Positions 1 to 10,569 of a stretch of 64,000 nt of DNA are shown in pieces. Position numbers and translations under genes: made by a program. The stretch's first letter is position 1. Each line of letters begins with the position of its first letter. The DNA is from Lineus longissimus (lineage: Eukaryota > Nemertea > Pilidiophora > Heteronemertea > Lineidae): positions 5,211,001 through 5,275,000 of the forward strand of contig NC_088326.1 of NCBI RefSeq assembly GCF_910592395.1, in the 5' to 3' direction. Under the pieces are notes generated by a model that saw only the letters and a list, made by a program, of their open reading frames with translations, was not told where the DNA came from and searched no databases.

Positions 1-81
1 TACATTCGTTTCCTTATTACTCCACCTTAAAGAATCCACAGATGTACCATCTTGTACTCACACCAAGCAAACATATGACAG

Positions 82-1041
82 CTTAGAAGAGGCCTGTAAT
101 GTCATCAAACGCCCACACAAGAAGATACCAGTCCCTCTGACACAGCAGCTTTTCGGTGAGGCACTTGAGAGAGTGTCCATCGACCTGATCGGCCCCCTCA
201 AGGAAACTTCAAGAGGGTATAGATACGCGGTGACGATAGAAGATAACTTCACTAAGTGGGTGGAGGCTGCTCCATTGTGGACGATGGAGACCGAGGAAGT
301 CTGTCAGGCTGTAATAAAGGAATTTGTATCAAGGTTCGGATGCATGTATATATTACATAGTGATCGAGGAGCCCAGTTTGTTTCTAAAATCTATTCCTGT
401 CTCCTAGAGAAGCTTGGTGTTTCCCGTAGCCTCACGACGCCGTACAACCCCAAGAGCAATGGGCTTGTTGAAAACTTTAATAAGATTTTAAAGAGCATGC
501 TGAATACGTATGTTTATGACCATAAGGAAAGTACAGGATAATGGGATGTCATGTTGCCAATCTTTTTTTTATGGCGTACAGGTCATCAGTAAATGGTAGT
601 ACCGGAGAGACTCCCCACTTCATGCTAACAGCACGAGAGATGAAGGTGCCGATAGACCTGCTGTACACGAAGCCGTCTGAAGACATGACGTCTGTTCCAA
701 CCTACGTCAGGCAGCTAGAAGATAGGCTCAACAAGGCATATGCTCTAGTATGGAATAATCTGAAATCGGTTCAGCGGATTCAGAAGAAAAGATACGAGAC
801 CAATAGTCCTGAGTAAAGATCACTGAAGGAGGGCAACTTTGTTTGGTACTATGACCCGAGAAAGGCGTTTAAAGGAGATAAGCACTTACCATGGAAGGGA
901 CCCTATTTGGTTGAAGATATCCAGGAGGATTTCACTGTGACCATACAGTCGAATCCAGAGGGAGAATTGTACAGGACTCATGCCGACAAGTTGCGAATAG
1001 CACAGGGTGTTGACATTGAAAAGTGGATGTGCAACGGTTAG
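82..1041 (+). pseudogene. Gypsy integrase (pol C-terminus), disrupted
   Basis: Integrase inserts retroelement cDNA into the host genome. An open frame starts near 82 and shows the end of the zinc-binding region. The core follows with first Asp in SIDLIGPL, second Asp in LHSDRGAQF and Glu in NGLVENF, so the DDE triad is present. A TAA at 539-541 is followed by a frame change in a T8 run near 565-572; the reading then continues through FMAYRSSV (541-816 frame). Another in-frame TAA at 814-816 interrupts the C-terminal domain, which stays readable to a stop near 1041 and carries WKGPYLVEDI, a typical GPY/F-type module. What is seen is an inactive copy; the family assignment is secure. Confidence 0.85.
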
Positions 1042-2392
1042 TTGTGCGTGTGTTCGAGTATTCGCGCATCCTTAATTCTGCATGGTTGTGTGTGTGACAG
1101 GGTTATCACTGTAATGTGTGAGAGTGACATATTTTGGATGTTTTGACCAGGAGTAATCTCTCACCGATGGATAATTGTAGTCTGGATGGAGCTGACATGG
1201 TGTGCTTGTGTAGTGTGCTTGCGTGTATGATTGATGGGCCTGAATTCACCCTGTATGCATGATTTGTTTGTGTTGCATGTTCTTCTGTTTTGCATGTCAT
1301 TCTGCCGTCTGGATGAATTCCTGGCTACCACCAGCATTAGACTGGCGCATAAATCATACCCAGTGGGGTATTGGTATTTTTGCCACTGTTTTCTGTTAGG
1401 AGACCTCTCCTTAAAACATAGGGACTACTTGGTATTGCTATTTTGTGCAATATCAAATTTTGCTTGATACATGTGAGTTTTCTACGGTTGTCATGTTTAG
1501 TCACTCTGCATTTTGCTTGCATTTTTCTGTATACTGATAGGACGCTTAGTGTACATGATGTGTGTATGTTTTATTATTATATAACCTGTCGCCACCTACT
1601 TTCATTTTGGATGTCGATACTGTGACACTTATTGCCAACATGCGTGCCTTTGCACTCGTTCTATGTGAGTGAACGCTATGAACTCTCTAGACTGACTGGA
1701 TTGCTGCCTGTCGTCTATGATGTTACTATGATAATATACATGTAGTATATTGACCAGGTTAATTCTGCTGGTCAAACTTTCTCTTATAGTCCAGTGATAA
1801 TATGGAACTAGTATGTGATTAATGAGGAATGAGGATGAGGATGTGATTACTCATGATTCCAAGTTAATCAGCAGATACTGGCTTCATATATTTTGGATAT
1901 TGTGTTTTGATACTGGTATTATATTTGATACTTGCTGCTTCAATTACCAATGTCTTCTTTTGATATGAATGTACATAGTATTGGTATCTTTGTCATTGCA
2001 CCAGTAGCCATGGTAGCAACATGTGTGATTTTATTTTCATGTATCTGTGGTTCTGTGTTCAATTTATTTATTTGTGGATTTTTTTTCCTACCCCCATACT
2101 CGACTACTTGGTACATTTAAATACTCACACGGTTGTTCTCGGTTCGTTACTGGAATGTTCTCTTGGTATGACAGGTATTTTGTCGCCTGTCATGTGTGTC
2201 TTGACATGGTTAATGTCGTAATATTTGGTCTTATTTTCCTTTTGGTTTTTCCTTTGGTGTTCCGTGCCAGTCTTGGTCTCTCGGGTGCATTGTATGCTTG
2301 TTATTTTGTCTTTGTAGGCCTTTATGATCAATGTTAGTTGAGTGGTATGTTTCGGGCGTATGGCCGGAGCTGTCATACGCTTAGGAGGGGGA
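1042..2392 (+). other. Non-coding 3' region of the Gypsy element
   Basis: This is T-rich sequence between integrase and the polypurine tract. Short ORFs on both strands (for example 2125-2538 minus) have no recognisable domain and look like chance. I see no env-like gene, with neither a signal peptide nor a long ectodomain frame. Confidence 0.5.
2381..2391 (+). other. Polypurine tract of the first Gypsy element
   Basis: The run AGGAGGGGGA lies directly before TGATGTACTG, where an LTR would begin. Second-strand priming normally starts from such a tract. The role is inferred from position. Confidence 0.55.
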
Positions 2393-2638
2393 TGATGTAC
2401 TGTATCACCCAGCATACCATTGCCCTTTAAGAGGTTAGAGAGACCGGCCGGTGGCGCCCCACTTTGTAATGGTTTTGCCATTGTGGCGTTTTGTAGAACT
2501 ACTTGTTCTGTTACGTGCTGTGTGCGTTTTTTCGACATGTTTTTATTCCGATGATTAAAACCAGTTTAACAACATCCTGCGATTTGATCTTCTCTTCAAT
2601 CAGATCACGAGGCCGTTGACCAGGAGGCCAATACACAC
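2393..2638 (+). repeat. Putative 3' LTR (about 246 bp)
   Basis: The block begins TG after the polypurine tract and ends in CACA near 2638. It holds a TTTTTATTCC/GATTAAAA stretch typical of an LTR polyadenylation zone. The partner 5' LTR is outside the window, so both ends remain provisional. Confidence 0.5.
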
Positions 2639-2997
2639 CACCAGGACCTTATGTAATCCTTATGAAAATAACTGAAAGAACACAGCTTTCATATAAAAAC
2701 ACAACTTGTTCTCTTCACACCTGGACTCTGAATCATTGAAATGACGCAAGTCACAAATCACAACAAACCCACATGTTTGATTGTTGACAAATACCATATT
2801 TGGGTAATGACATCACCAATCTAATTATAATACTGTAAACTGGCTTCTGATTGGTTGCTTAGGTCGCTAGGCAAATACCACAATGCATTATCCAAGATGG
2901 ATGGTTTTTAGCAGACAACCAAGGTAACATCATAAAAACCTGCATTTTCTAACAGAATCCAATCAGTTAAAGACTTAATTACTAGTTCAACTGATAA
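2639..2997. other. Intergenic, nothing recognised
   Basis: AT-rich sequence between the Gypsy LTR and the first Polinton frame. I looked for terminal inverted repeats of the Polinton and for tRNA boxes and found none. A CCAAT-like ATTGGT near 2850 is the only regulatory-looking word. Confidence 0.4.
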
Positions 2998-3270
2998 ATA
3001 AACACATATAGTTCATATAGTTTACATAAACCTACACCACTAGAACCTAAACCAGAACCATCAGTACCAGATAATGTAAAAGAAGGTCTCAGGAAGTTTG
3101 CTAATTGGCTTAAGGAACTAGCTAAGAATGCAGCAGCTGCTTTACCTGGAATAATCGGGTATATTGTCTCATTTCTATTGAAAACAGTGGCTAGTGTTGT
3201 TGGTTTTCTGACTGAACGCATGATCATAGTATTTTCTATTATCGCTACCTCAATAATGTTAATCAAGTAA
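2998..3270 (+). pseudogene. Polinton membrane-associated protein, C-terminal fragment
   Basis: An open frame without a start ATG runs to the TAA at 3268-3270. It has a Pro/Glu-rich stretch, an amphipathic segment (GLRKFANWLKELAKNAAAA), the motif LPGIIGYIVSFLL, and a second hydrophobic helix ending IATSIMLIK. A Pro-rich lead followed by a leucine/alanine amphipathic helix and an LPGIIG hydrophobic block is a pattern I associate with a small conserved Polinton protein. Its biochemical role is unknown. The 5' end is missing, so this is called a remnant. It lies just upstream of the capsid fragment on the same strand. Confidence 0.55.
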
Positions 3271-3389
3271 TACTTCTTAATACGGTGACTCATGATTTTA
3301 CATTAATAATAAATAGAATGGCAACAGGATATTCATTAGACACTGATAAGAGTACATAAGATTCACTTGGTTTGAAGGCTGATTGACAA

Positions 3390-3660
3390 CATCACATTAT
3401 CACTCATAACCCATCTTCTGCTGATCCCAAAGAAACACTGTATGTTAGAATACCGACATTGAGAGAGAATACATTCTTTGTACCAAAATCTCTTTATCTT
3501 TCTGCTGATGTCACCGTTTCCGGGGATTCCAAAAACAGTGTGGTTAAAGCCGAGGACAGACTACCATCTATTGCTCACCAAGATCAAAAAACAGATGTAG
3601 GGTCACCTGGCAAGTCACTCCTGCTGGCCTCAACAACTGTGCGTTCACACCAATGTCAGG
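3390..3660 (+). pseudogene. Polinton major capsid protein, N-terminal fragment
   Basis: The frame from about 3390 reads through TLRENTFFVPKSLYLSADV and SGDSKNSVV. It matches the start of the second capsid copy at 32049-32314 almost residue for residue. After about 3600 the similarity stops and the reading frame runs directly into the reversed end of the ATPase remnant, so most of the double-jelly-roll capsid gene has been deleted in this copy. The identity rests on the longer right-hand copy (48067-48953). Confidence 0.65.
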
Positions 3661-3666
3661 CCCAGA

Positions 3667-4037
3667 CAGTTTTAGCTACCGGAAAAGGCAAGAATACATA
3701 ACTCAGACACCTTCTTCTTTGTGTCTCTCAAATTAGCACAGTCATCAATTAAAAATAATGTGTTTGTTCCATTGAAGGTTACAGTAACAAATTTAAGCAC
3801 AATGTCCAAATTACTTGCCACTGCTTCAGGATTAATTATGCAGACGTTGTTGTCTTGGTAAATCTATTTCCTTTCATATGTCTTATTATTGAAATATGTT
3901 GGACAGAAAATTACTATGCTCTGGAACTTGTTATGATACTCCTTTTCTAAGAGATCAAGAACAAAATGTGTCTTACCACAATTGGTGACACCAGAGATGA
4001 GCATGTTATGTGGCCCGTAAATAAATACTTCACCCAT
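3667..4037 (-). pseudogene. Polinton genome-packaging ATPase (FtsK/HerA, A32-like), broken
   Basis: Read on the minus strand from ATG 4037. The first 56 codons contain a complete Walker A (GVTNCGKT) and then IVIFCPTYFNNKT before a stop. A second part in another frame carries Walker B (TLFLIDDCANLRDTKKK). Such ATPases drive DNA into capsids. The 3' part is lost where it abuts the capsid fragment. The same gene, independently broken, is at 49927-50450. It is divergent from the integrase at 4042, with only 4 bases between the start codons. Confidence 0.75.
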
Positions 4038-4041
4038 TTAA

Positions 4042-5172
4042 ATGAATGTAAATCAAAGTGATGAACAGTATAAAAGGGATTTGTACTACAACCCCGAGAG
4101 TCCTGTGGCCTACAGTTCTTTGAGTAAAATTTGGAAACAAGTAAAGGAAGATTGTGTTACTAGTAAAACTAGTAACAAATTTAAGTACAAAGAAGTTAAA
4201 ACATTTCTAGACACACTACCAACACACCAACTACATAAACCAGCCATTAAGAAATTCACCATCAGAAAGACAGTGGTATCTTACATCGATCAACAGTGGC
4301 AAGCTGACTTGGTTGACATGCAGAAATTTGAGAGTAAGAATAAAGGATTCAGATTCATTTTAACAGTCATAGATCTATTCAGTCGTTACTCTTTGGCTGT
4401 GGCAGTGAAGAGTAAGAGGGGAAAAGAAATCAGAGATGCATTTAAAGTGATTTTTAAAGAGTCAAAAACTGTTGTGGCGATACCGGAAAAGATTCAGTTT
4501 GATGATGGTACTGAATTCTACAAAAAACACTTCAAGCAACTTTTAACAGAAAATGACACAGAATGGTTCTCCACAAAATCTGACAAGAAGGCAGCAGTCG
4601 TAGAACAACAGGACTTTGAAGGAAAGGATGTGGAGGTATTTCACTGCTAAGGAGACTGACAAGTGGATCGATGTTCTGGATGACTTAGTCAGTGGCTACA
4701 ACAACACTTTTCACTCATCAATAGGCATGAAACCAATAGATGCCAGAAAGATGGAAAACGAAGGAGCAGTATGATACAATCTTTATGGTCTTCACCTCAA
4801 AGAGACATTTGGTGATCCAAAGTACAAAGTAGGTGACAGAGTGAGAATTTCAAAGTACAAGTCCATTTTCGATAACGGCAACCTACCAAACTTCACTGAG
4901 GAAGTATTCCAAATCAAACAGATCATCTTCACTCATCCTATTGCCACAAGATTGAAGATTATCTCAAGGAGGAAAGTCAAGGATATTTCTATGAAGAGGA
5001 ATTGAGCTATGTTCCTAATCATGACCAACTAGAGTACAAGATAGAGAAGATATTAAGATACAAGACCAGTTAAGGCAAGAAATATGGATTAGTGAAGTGG
5101 AAGGGTTATAGTGATAAATTCAATGAATGGTTGCCAGTTTCAGAAATTAAGTCTCTAAAGTTAAAGCTTTAG
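4042..5172 (+). pseudogene. Polinton retroviral-type integrase with chromodomain, frameshifted
   Basis: The first 202 codons (4042-4650) hold an N-terminal region and the rve core. The first Asp is in WQADLVDM, the second in QFDDGTEF and the Glu in AAVVEQ, so the catalytic triad is present. A frameshift near 4600 moves the rest to another frame, where the tail of the core and a beta-rich C-terminal domain (FGDPKYKVGDRVRISKY) are readable through further breaks. A chromodomain at 5074-5172 (VKWKGYSDKFNEWLP) ends the gene at a TAG. This order is typical of the Polinton integrase, which inserts the element DNA. The start is chosen at 4042 because the right-hand copy aligns over the same N-terminus. 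Confidence 0.85.
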
Positions 5173-5244
5173 GGAGTAAATTAAAAGCTTTAGTGAGTAA
5201 AGTAAAAGGTTAATTAAATTTTTTTCTATTCAATCAAGCAAGAA

Positions 5245-6177
5245 ATGGAAGGACAAATATTTAACAATAGTTATGGTACGATCAATGTTAATCAGTATCA
5301 ACCAGTAGTTTCAATACCAAAATTTAAATGTGTTAAATGCTATGTAAAAAAACCTGAAAGTGATTTTGAAAAGAATAAACGTAATAAATTCCTGGATTAT
5401 TGTAAAGCATGTGGTACGTTAACCAAGAAATACAATAAATGTTATGAAGTTAAATTACTAAGTGATGGTGAGTTCGCTAAAGATAGAAATAGAGGTAGCT
5501 GTAGATCATGTTGGAACTCTGGCTACAAATGTTATCTTAATAAGAGTAGTAATAGAGACAGTCATAAAATAAGGGTAGGTTTAAACCGTATTTCTAAAGG
5601 CGAGTCAACTTGTAACAACTTGAAATCATCATACTTGAAATCATCAGACAGTTTCTTCAGAAAATGGTTAGAGTACCAGAGGAGTCTATATCCAATAATT
5701 GATGAGGAGTTAGATTATGTTTTACCAATCATGGAATTCAAATATTATCCTGAACTGTGTTTCACTTGGTCTAACGTAAGGCCCATGGATAATACAGAAA
5801 ACAGACAGAAGAGTGCTAAAAGAGACTGGTACCTATTTAAGGAGCAATTAGACAGATCAATTAATTTTATTAACAAAATGATGAATGAAAAATTTTTCGA
5901 GCAAAGCTATCATGATCAAAATGTGGTATCAGAGTGGAAAAGAATTATTCACCATTATTTTGGGGATTACATGTACATTGAATTTGAAAATGCTTCTCTA
6001 CTTAATAAGATATGGCTTTTAAACAACGAAATGTGTTTAAATGGAATAAACATTGAACGTGTTGATTTAATGGGTGAATTAAGTAATAGGATTTTAAGTA
6101 ATAGTACTCAAGATAATTTATGTACACCAGAAGACCTAGAAAGAACCTTCAGATCAAAGTATTATTTATCTAAATAA
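5245..6177 (+). CDS. Cys-rich HNH-like protein of the Polinton
   Basis: A 310-residue intact frame. The N-terminal third has paired cysteines (CVKCYVKKPESDF, YCKACG, SCRSCW), a pattern of zinc ribbons in HNH-type nucleases and phage or viral DNA-binding proteins. Around residues 170-195, CFTWSNVRPMDNTENRQKS resembles the last HNH helix, where an Asn and a Lys/Ser-rich segment follow an aromatic-Asn pair. The true catalytic His of the first strand is not obvious, so activity is doubtful. It lies 72 bases after the integrase remnant and on the same strand. This is one of the few unbroken genes of the element. Function is inferred from motif shape only. Confidence 0.5.
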   Translation: MEGQIFNNSYGTINVNQYQPVVSIPKFKCVKCYVKKPESDFEKNKRNKFLDYCKACGTLTKKYNKCYEVKLLSDGEFAKDRNRGSCRSCWNSGYKCYLNKSSNRDSHKIRVGLNRISKGESTCNNLKSSYLKSSDSFFRKWLEYQRSLYPIIDEELDYVLPIMEFKYYPELCFTWSNVRPMDNTENRQKSAKRDWYLFKEQLDRSINFINKMMNEKFFEQSYHDQNVVSEWKRIIHHYFGDYMYIEFENASLLNKIWLLNNEMCLNGINIERVDLMGELSNRILSNSTQDNLCTPEDLERTFRSKYYLSK

Positions 6178-6215
6178 ATGAATAGAACTTGGAATACACT
6201 AAAATACCAAATAAT

Positions 6216-6416
6216 TGAAAAAGTAGATTAGAACAGTTTTACAAAGAGCTAGAGGAACTAGAAAAGAAAGATAAAATATCAAATCATGAATTATCAAATA
6301 ATAATAAACCAGTAGTAGCCCCAATTGTTGATATCAAACCCATTTTGACTAAACCACCTGTTGTCCCTGCTGTGATTACACACACGGAGGGCATGACTGG
6401 TTCTAGATCAATTTGA
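6216..6416 (+). pseudogene. Small Glu/Pro-rich Polinton frame
   Basis: An open frame without a start codon begins after a TGA and ends at TGA 6414-6416. It reads FYKELEELEKKDK, then a Pro/Val-rich stretch (PVVAPIVDIKPILTKPPVV). It may be the remains of a short structural protein. Only composition and position support it. Confidence 0.3.
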
Positions 6417-6547
6417 TTAATGACTAGATTATACTAGATCAATTAGACTAATGCTGCTGTTGATTCTAGCTTTTCACATTAATTCAATGGAAGACAGAAG
6501 TAGGCTTTATCCAGATTTAAATCACCACGATATGAGTAATCAAAATA

Positions 6548-7183
6548 ATGAGTAATCAAAATATGATTGATACACATAATAATCAGCCTATTGTGAAGAA
6601 GTCCGACTTTAACCCTCAAGGTTTCAGAATTAATCAAATAAATGAAGTTAAAAAGTTCTTTGAATCTGAGATTGAATGCAGACCAAAAACATTTATGAAA
6701 TACAAGAAAGCTTTTGATGTGATTACTTGGTTTAACCATGCCCTAAATCTAACAAGTGTGGCTACTGGTTCTGCTGGTATTTCAGCAGTAGCAGGAGTCA
6801 TCACTGCTCCAACAGGTTTTGCTTTGGGTGGTGTGACAATAGCAAGTGGCCTTGTTTCATCACTACTTAGTTTTTAGAAGAAGAACATACTTAGGAAAAT
6901 TGAAATGCATGAGAAGATATCACAATTAGCCATTTCCAAACTTAACACAATCAATGATTTGATCAGTAAAGCATTAACAGATTCGTTCATATCTACAGAG
7001 GAATTTAGTTTAATCCTCAAGGAGAAGGAGAAGTACATTTCCTTGAAGAATGCCATTGGAAATAAATAAAAGGAGGCTAGTTCTGATAACAGTTTTGACG
7101 TAGAAACGCTTAAGAAGACTTTTTTAGAGGAAGGGAAAAAACTAGCACAGACAGAGATGTTAGAGATATTAAAAAGCAAGTAA
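6548..7183 (+). pseudogene. Polinton putative membrane protein with one in-frame stop
   Basis: The 5' part (6548-6877) starts at an ATG within a tandem ATGAGTAATCAAAAT repeat and encodes a basic region (FMKYKKAFDVITWFNHALN). A long Gly/Ala/Val hydrophobic segment (TGSAGISAVAGVITAPTGF) follows. A TAG at 6875-6877 interrupts it. The same frame continues with a charged helical tail (KISQLAISKLNTINDLISKA) that meets a further stop near 7070. Long glycine-rich hydrophobic blocks followed by a coiled tail are known in Polinton ORFs of unknown role. I infer a single gene decayed by point mutations. Confidence 0.5.
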
Positions 7184-7293
7184 TAGATCATCATTATTAT
7201 CATTATTTTAATGTACAACAAACATTGCCTTCATATATTGAAGCCTCAGCGCCACCTTATTCACTTTGAAAATAATAAAAATGTATTAAGTAA

Positions 7294-7794
7294 ATGAATA
7301 CTATTGAAAGGATGTACAAATTCATTCCTTTAATAGAGTACTTTAGTTTAGACAGTATTGAAGACCAGGAGTTAAAAAATATATCTAATTATTTGATGGT
7401 TCATGATACTTATGATACTCCTGATACAGCAGTACATCCACCTATGAAACAGTGTGACATAAGTACAGAATCTAATGTTGAAATATGTCGTAATTGTAAG
7501 AGATGGACATTGTATGAGTATATTAGAAACTTGAACCCAACAAAATACACAACTAAAACTATTAAGTACAGGTTTTGTACCTCTTGTAATGCTGTTGCTT
7601 ATGATGATGACTTCAAAAGTCTAGAGATTAGTATTGAGAATAAAACATGTTACTTTGACACCATACTTAGAAGGCTTGGACAAAGACGTCTATCAGAAAA
7701 AGTAGTAAATTATCTAAAAGAGTACATTGAGTATGATTTAAAAGGATACTTCTCTAGTCCTAGAAAATGGCTTAGCAAGGAAAGGTATGAATAG
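7294..7794 (+). CDS. Hypothetical Polinton protein with a four-Cys zinc site
   Basis: A 166-residue frame, not recognised. It has two Cys pairs, CRNC near residue 66 and CTSC near 96, about 30 residues apart, which could bind one zinc. The rest is acidic and helical. It is in line with its neighbours on the plus strand and has similar AT-rich codon use, so it is probably an element gene. It lies 69 bases before the next frame. Confidence 0.5.
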   Translation: MNTIERMYKFIPLIEYFSLDSIEDQELKNISNYLMVHDTYDTPDTAVHPPMKQCDISTESNVEICRNCKRWTLYEYIRNLNPTKYTTKTIKYRFCTSCNAVAYDDDFKSLEISIENKTCYFDTILRRLGQRRLSEKVVNYLKEYIEYDLKGYFSSPRKWLSKERYE

Positions 7795-7863
7795 ACAGTT
7801 CAGTCATCATTAAAAAAGGTATTACTTACTCTACCTTGTAAGTTAGTTTCAAATATTGAGTCA

Positions 7864-8340
7864 ATGGTATTTCAATTTCACTGCGGAGAGATTGATTGGC
7901 ATTTAGAAACAGAATTCATTAACCGTGCTATTGGTAACACTTACTTAACTGATGAGAATTTTAATGATCTAAGGTTAGTTTTCTTTGCTTTCATAAGATA
8001 CCTACATTACTGTGGGTTTAAGGTCTCCATTAATTACAAACTGTTCTTACATCAAGCCTTTAAAATGATGGACATCGATTATGTTGTATTTAACCCTTAT
8101 TTAACATCCAAGGATAGAATTAGTGATTTGGATGATTTATGGTATGATTTCATTAAAAGTATTTTCTTCCAGAATTACAGGTCAGATAAGGAAGATGACG
8201 ATAGCTTAACTCTAGCTAGTGAACCCATACTTGCTGCTATGGTAGACAAAGAGTTATCATTCATGGGTAGAACTAATACTATTCCATGTAACATAGAATG
8301 CCAAAAACGTCTTAGAACTTCACTGTTAAAAGAATACTAA
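7864..8340 (+). CDS. Hypothetical Polinton protein, 158 aa
   Basis: An unbroken frame rich in Phe, Tyr and Asp with no motif I recognise. It could be a compact helical protein. Plus-strand order, spacing and codon use match the adjacent element genes. It may be a capsid-associated or replication accessory protein, but nothing in the sequence decides this. Confidence 0.45.
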   Translation: MVFQFHCGEIDWHLETEFINRAIGNTYLTDENFNDLRLVFFAFIRYLHYCGFKVSINYKLFLHQAFKMMDIDYVVFNPYLTSKDRISDLDDLWYDFIKSIFFQNYRSDKEDDDSLTLASEPILAAMVDKELSFMGRTNTIPCNIECQKRLRTSLLKEY

Positions 8341-8412
8341 AAAGTTGTTGTTGTTTTTTTTAAAGTTAAAAAAGTTAAAAGAATAAGTAACATTATTTTT
8401 CTCTACAAATAA

Positions 8413-9150
8413 ATGGAGTCAAGTGTTATTGAGCAACAGATGAAACAGATCGGTGTTCTTAGTCAACCTCTTAGTTATCAACTAGAGCAAACCAGTGCTC
8501 AACTAGGGCAACAAAAAACAACTAATTTTCAACTAGGTTCTAACAAGAATTTAACTACTCAAGGTCTAGTTAACACTGGTAGTCAAGGTGTAGTTAATTC
8601 TAGTCAAGGTCTAGTTAATTATAGTTGTCAAGTAGGTTCAACTAGCCCTCAACCCGGTTCAACTAGCCCTCAACTAAATTCCAACTACTTGACTGAAAAT
8701 GGTCTTAAAGCCAAACAAGACCTTGAGATTTTAGTAGCAACAGGTAAAAGTCAGGATTTCTTTAACAAACAACTAACATTTAATGACTTAGATGTTATGT
8801 CAGAGAAGGAAATCATTAAATACCATAGACTCTACCAGACGAAGATGTATGCTAGACGATTCTTTAGGTGAGACAGTACTTAAGGCTTACACTGAATTAA
8901 CAAAGTTGTTCCTACCTGTTGATGATGAGGAATAACTTTACAATGATCTTAGAAACGATTATTTAGTAACTAATGAGTTGGACAAATGGTTAGGATGGGT
9001 AAGTCTGAGGATGGGGGCACTAACTGCCCTTGCTTCAACTTCCCTCATTACATTAGGACACTGCCATGGGGAATCACCAATAAAGGTTAATGATGATAAC
9101 ATTGACACAAATAGTGACATAATTAATTCCAGTAACATAAATGGAGATTG
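8413..9150 (+). pseudogene. Repeat-rich Polinton structural protein, frameshifted
   Basis: The N-terminal half (8413-8700) has low-complexity Gln/Ser/Gly repeats around the words STSPQPG, STSPQLN and QGLVN. The C-terminal part starts a conserved-looking domain (DFFNKQLTFNDLDVMSEKE) and shifts frame near 8850. It then continues with SLGETVLKAYTELTKLFL and, beyond a TAA near 8935, a region ending GALTALASTSLITLGHCHG. A domain that ends in an L-T-x-x-x-H-C-like segment is a pattern I associate with a conserved Polinton ORF of unknown role. Two breaks make it a pseudogene. Confidence 0.45.
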
Positions 9151-9603
9151 ACTCAAGTTACAAGTAATACAGATGATACTAAACCGATATCAACTAAGAA
9201 GGTTAGAACCGATAAACAATTAGCATGGTCTAGAGAGTTGGGTAAAAGGTCTCAGGAATTTAAGAGAAATAAAAACGAAATGACAACATTCATAGAACCT
9301 AAACCTAAACTAGAACCTGAACCTGAACCTGAAGAAGAGGTAAATAATATTACTAGTAATGAAGAAACATAAAATAGAAGTTCATTATCTCGTACAACCT
9401 ACATCTATGTAGGTGTAGGTGTAGTTATTTTGGTTAGTTTAATTTACTTCAATTATTTTGTTAAGAAAACTAATAAGAAGCCTGTAGTTAAGGAACCGAC
9501 TATGAATGAAACAAATAAACAAGATACTACTACTTCTAATAAACAAGCTAAAAGTTCTAGTAATAGTACTTGTGTTAAACCATCTATTCCTTTAATGGAA
9601 TGA
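9148..9603 (+). pseudogene. Polinton single-pass membrane protein with one stop
   Basis: The frame starts near 9148 (TTG; an ATG at 9139 is one base out of frame). A charged N-terminal region (KQLAWSRELGKRSQEFK) and an EPEPEPEEE tract precede a TAA at 9370-9372. The same frame resumes with one clear transmembrane helix (VGVGVVILVSLIYFNYFV) and a Lys/Thr/Ser-rich tail to TGA 9601-9603. The topology suggests a tail- or signal-anchored protein. Role unknown. Confidence 0.5.
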
Positions 9604-9823
9604 TTTCCTCATAAGTTATGACTTCATTATCACTTACATTAATACAAGGATTTAACTCTATTAAGAATTCAAGAACAATAGGCATTCCTCTGAAATTACG
9701 ATTTTACTATCAGCCTCAATATTTATTTCAAATTTGATATGATTAGTACATTTGTTAACTTCTTTAGTACAGTTAAGTTCATACCTTTGAAGCTTAATCT
9801 GATCACCATCCTATACGGTATCT

Positions 9824-10170
9824 GCCCATTTCGACTTAACCTTATTCGCCTTATCCAATTTTGCCTTCTCCCATTTAGCCTTCTCCTAACTTGCCTTTTC
9901 TCAATTCGCCTTCTACGATTTCGCCATCGTCTTATCTCGCCTTTGTTCCAATTGGCCTTCTTCCTAACTCGCCTTCCAGTCATCTTGCCTCATCCTAGTT
10001 TGCCTTTTCTTATTTCGCCTTTGTCCTATTCTGCCTTGGTTCCATCCTGCCTTATCTCATCTTGCCTTTTCTTGATTGACCTTTGTGTCAATTCGCCTTC
10101 TTCCCATTTTGCCTTCTCCTGTTTCGCCATATCTCACCTCGCCTTTTATCAATCCGCCTTCGTTAAGCAA
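9824..10170 (+). repeat. Left foldback arm: about 22 units of a 15-bp TCGCCTT-type repeat
   Basis: Units end in YGCCTT and are spaced 15-17 bases apart, for example CAATTCGCCTT and CATTTCGCCTT. The array is open in one frame (9739-10272) and would encode a Phe/Leu/Pro-rich string. That is a by-product of the repeat, not a gene. Confidence 0.9.
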
Positions 10171-10186
10171 GGGGTCTATTATTCGC

Positions 10187-10198
10187 AGGGGGGGGGGG
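10187..10198. repeat. Poly-G tract
   Basis: Twelve consecutive G residues at the inner end of the left foldback arm. Confidence 0.9.
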
Positions 10199-10569
10199 GC
10201 AGTGTTTTGAGTAGTTTAATGATTCTGTTCAAAAAAACTTTGGGACTTGTATTATCTCATGCTAAGTTATAGCATTGCTGTGAATGAAGAACATCAAACA
10301 TACCAAAACCATCTAAAGGGAACACTGCGTGGGACGTTCTTGAGAGCTAACTCGTTCTGTGAGAAGGCCTCATAATTCCCCAATGATCAAAGGACTACAT
10401 CTTCCAGATTGCTGGATTTGAGTAGGCCTATTGACCATAGTCCATAATAAAGAACTTCAGAAGCACTCACACTTTGAATGATCAATAAAATACTTAGCAC
10501 CCCCATCCCTCCTATATAGTACCAGGTCACAAGTCTTACTCATCAAATAATGCCAAAACACTATGCCAA

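Larger units (their letters stand above)
1..2638 (+). mobile_element. Ty3/Gypsy LTR retrotransposon, 3' half
   Basis: The window opens inside a Gypsy pol gene, with integrase at 82-1039. About 1.35 kb of non-coding or decayed sequence follows, then a purine-rich tract at 2381-2391 immediately before a TG-starting LTR-like block (2393-2638). The 5' LTR, gag, protease and RT lie outside the window. Integrase is broken by a stop and a frameshift, so this copy is dead. The class is clear from the DDE integrase. The 3' LTR boundary is inferred from the polypurine tract and TG...CA ends, because no second LTR is visible to compare. Confidence 0.8.

Noticed and set aside
2125-2538. 137-aa minus frame in the Gypsy 3' region as an antisense gene or env
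   Set aside because: It crosses into the LTR, has no transmembrane or signal segment and no known motif.
9739-10272. 177-aa plus-strand frame and its minus-strand partner over the left foldback arm
   Set aside because: The protein is a direct reading of the degenerate 15-bp repeat (Leu/Phe/Pro strings). Frames in the inverted right arm (10916-11443) behave in the same way.
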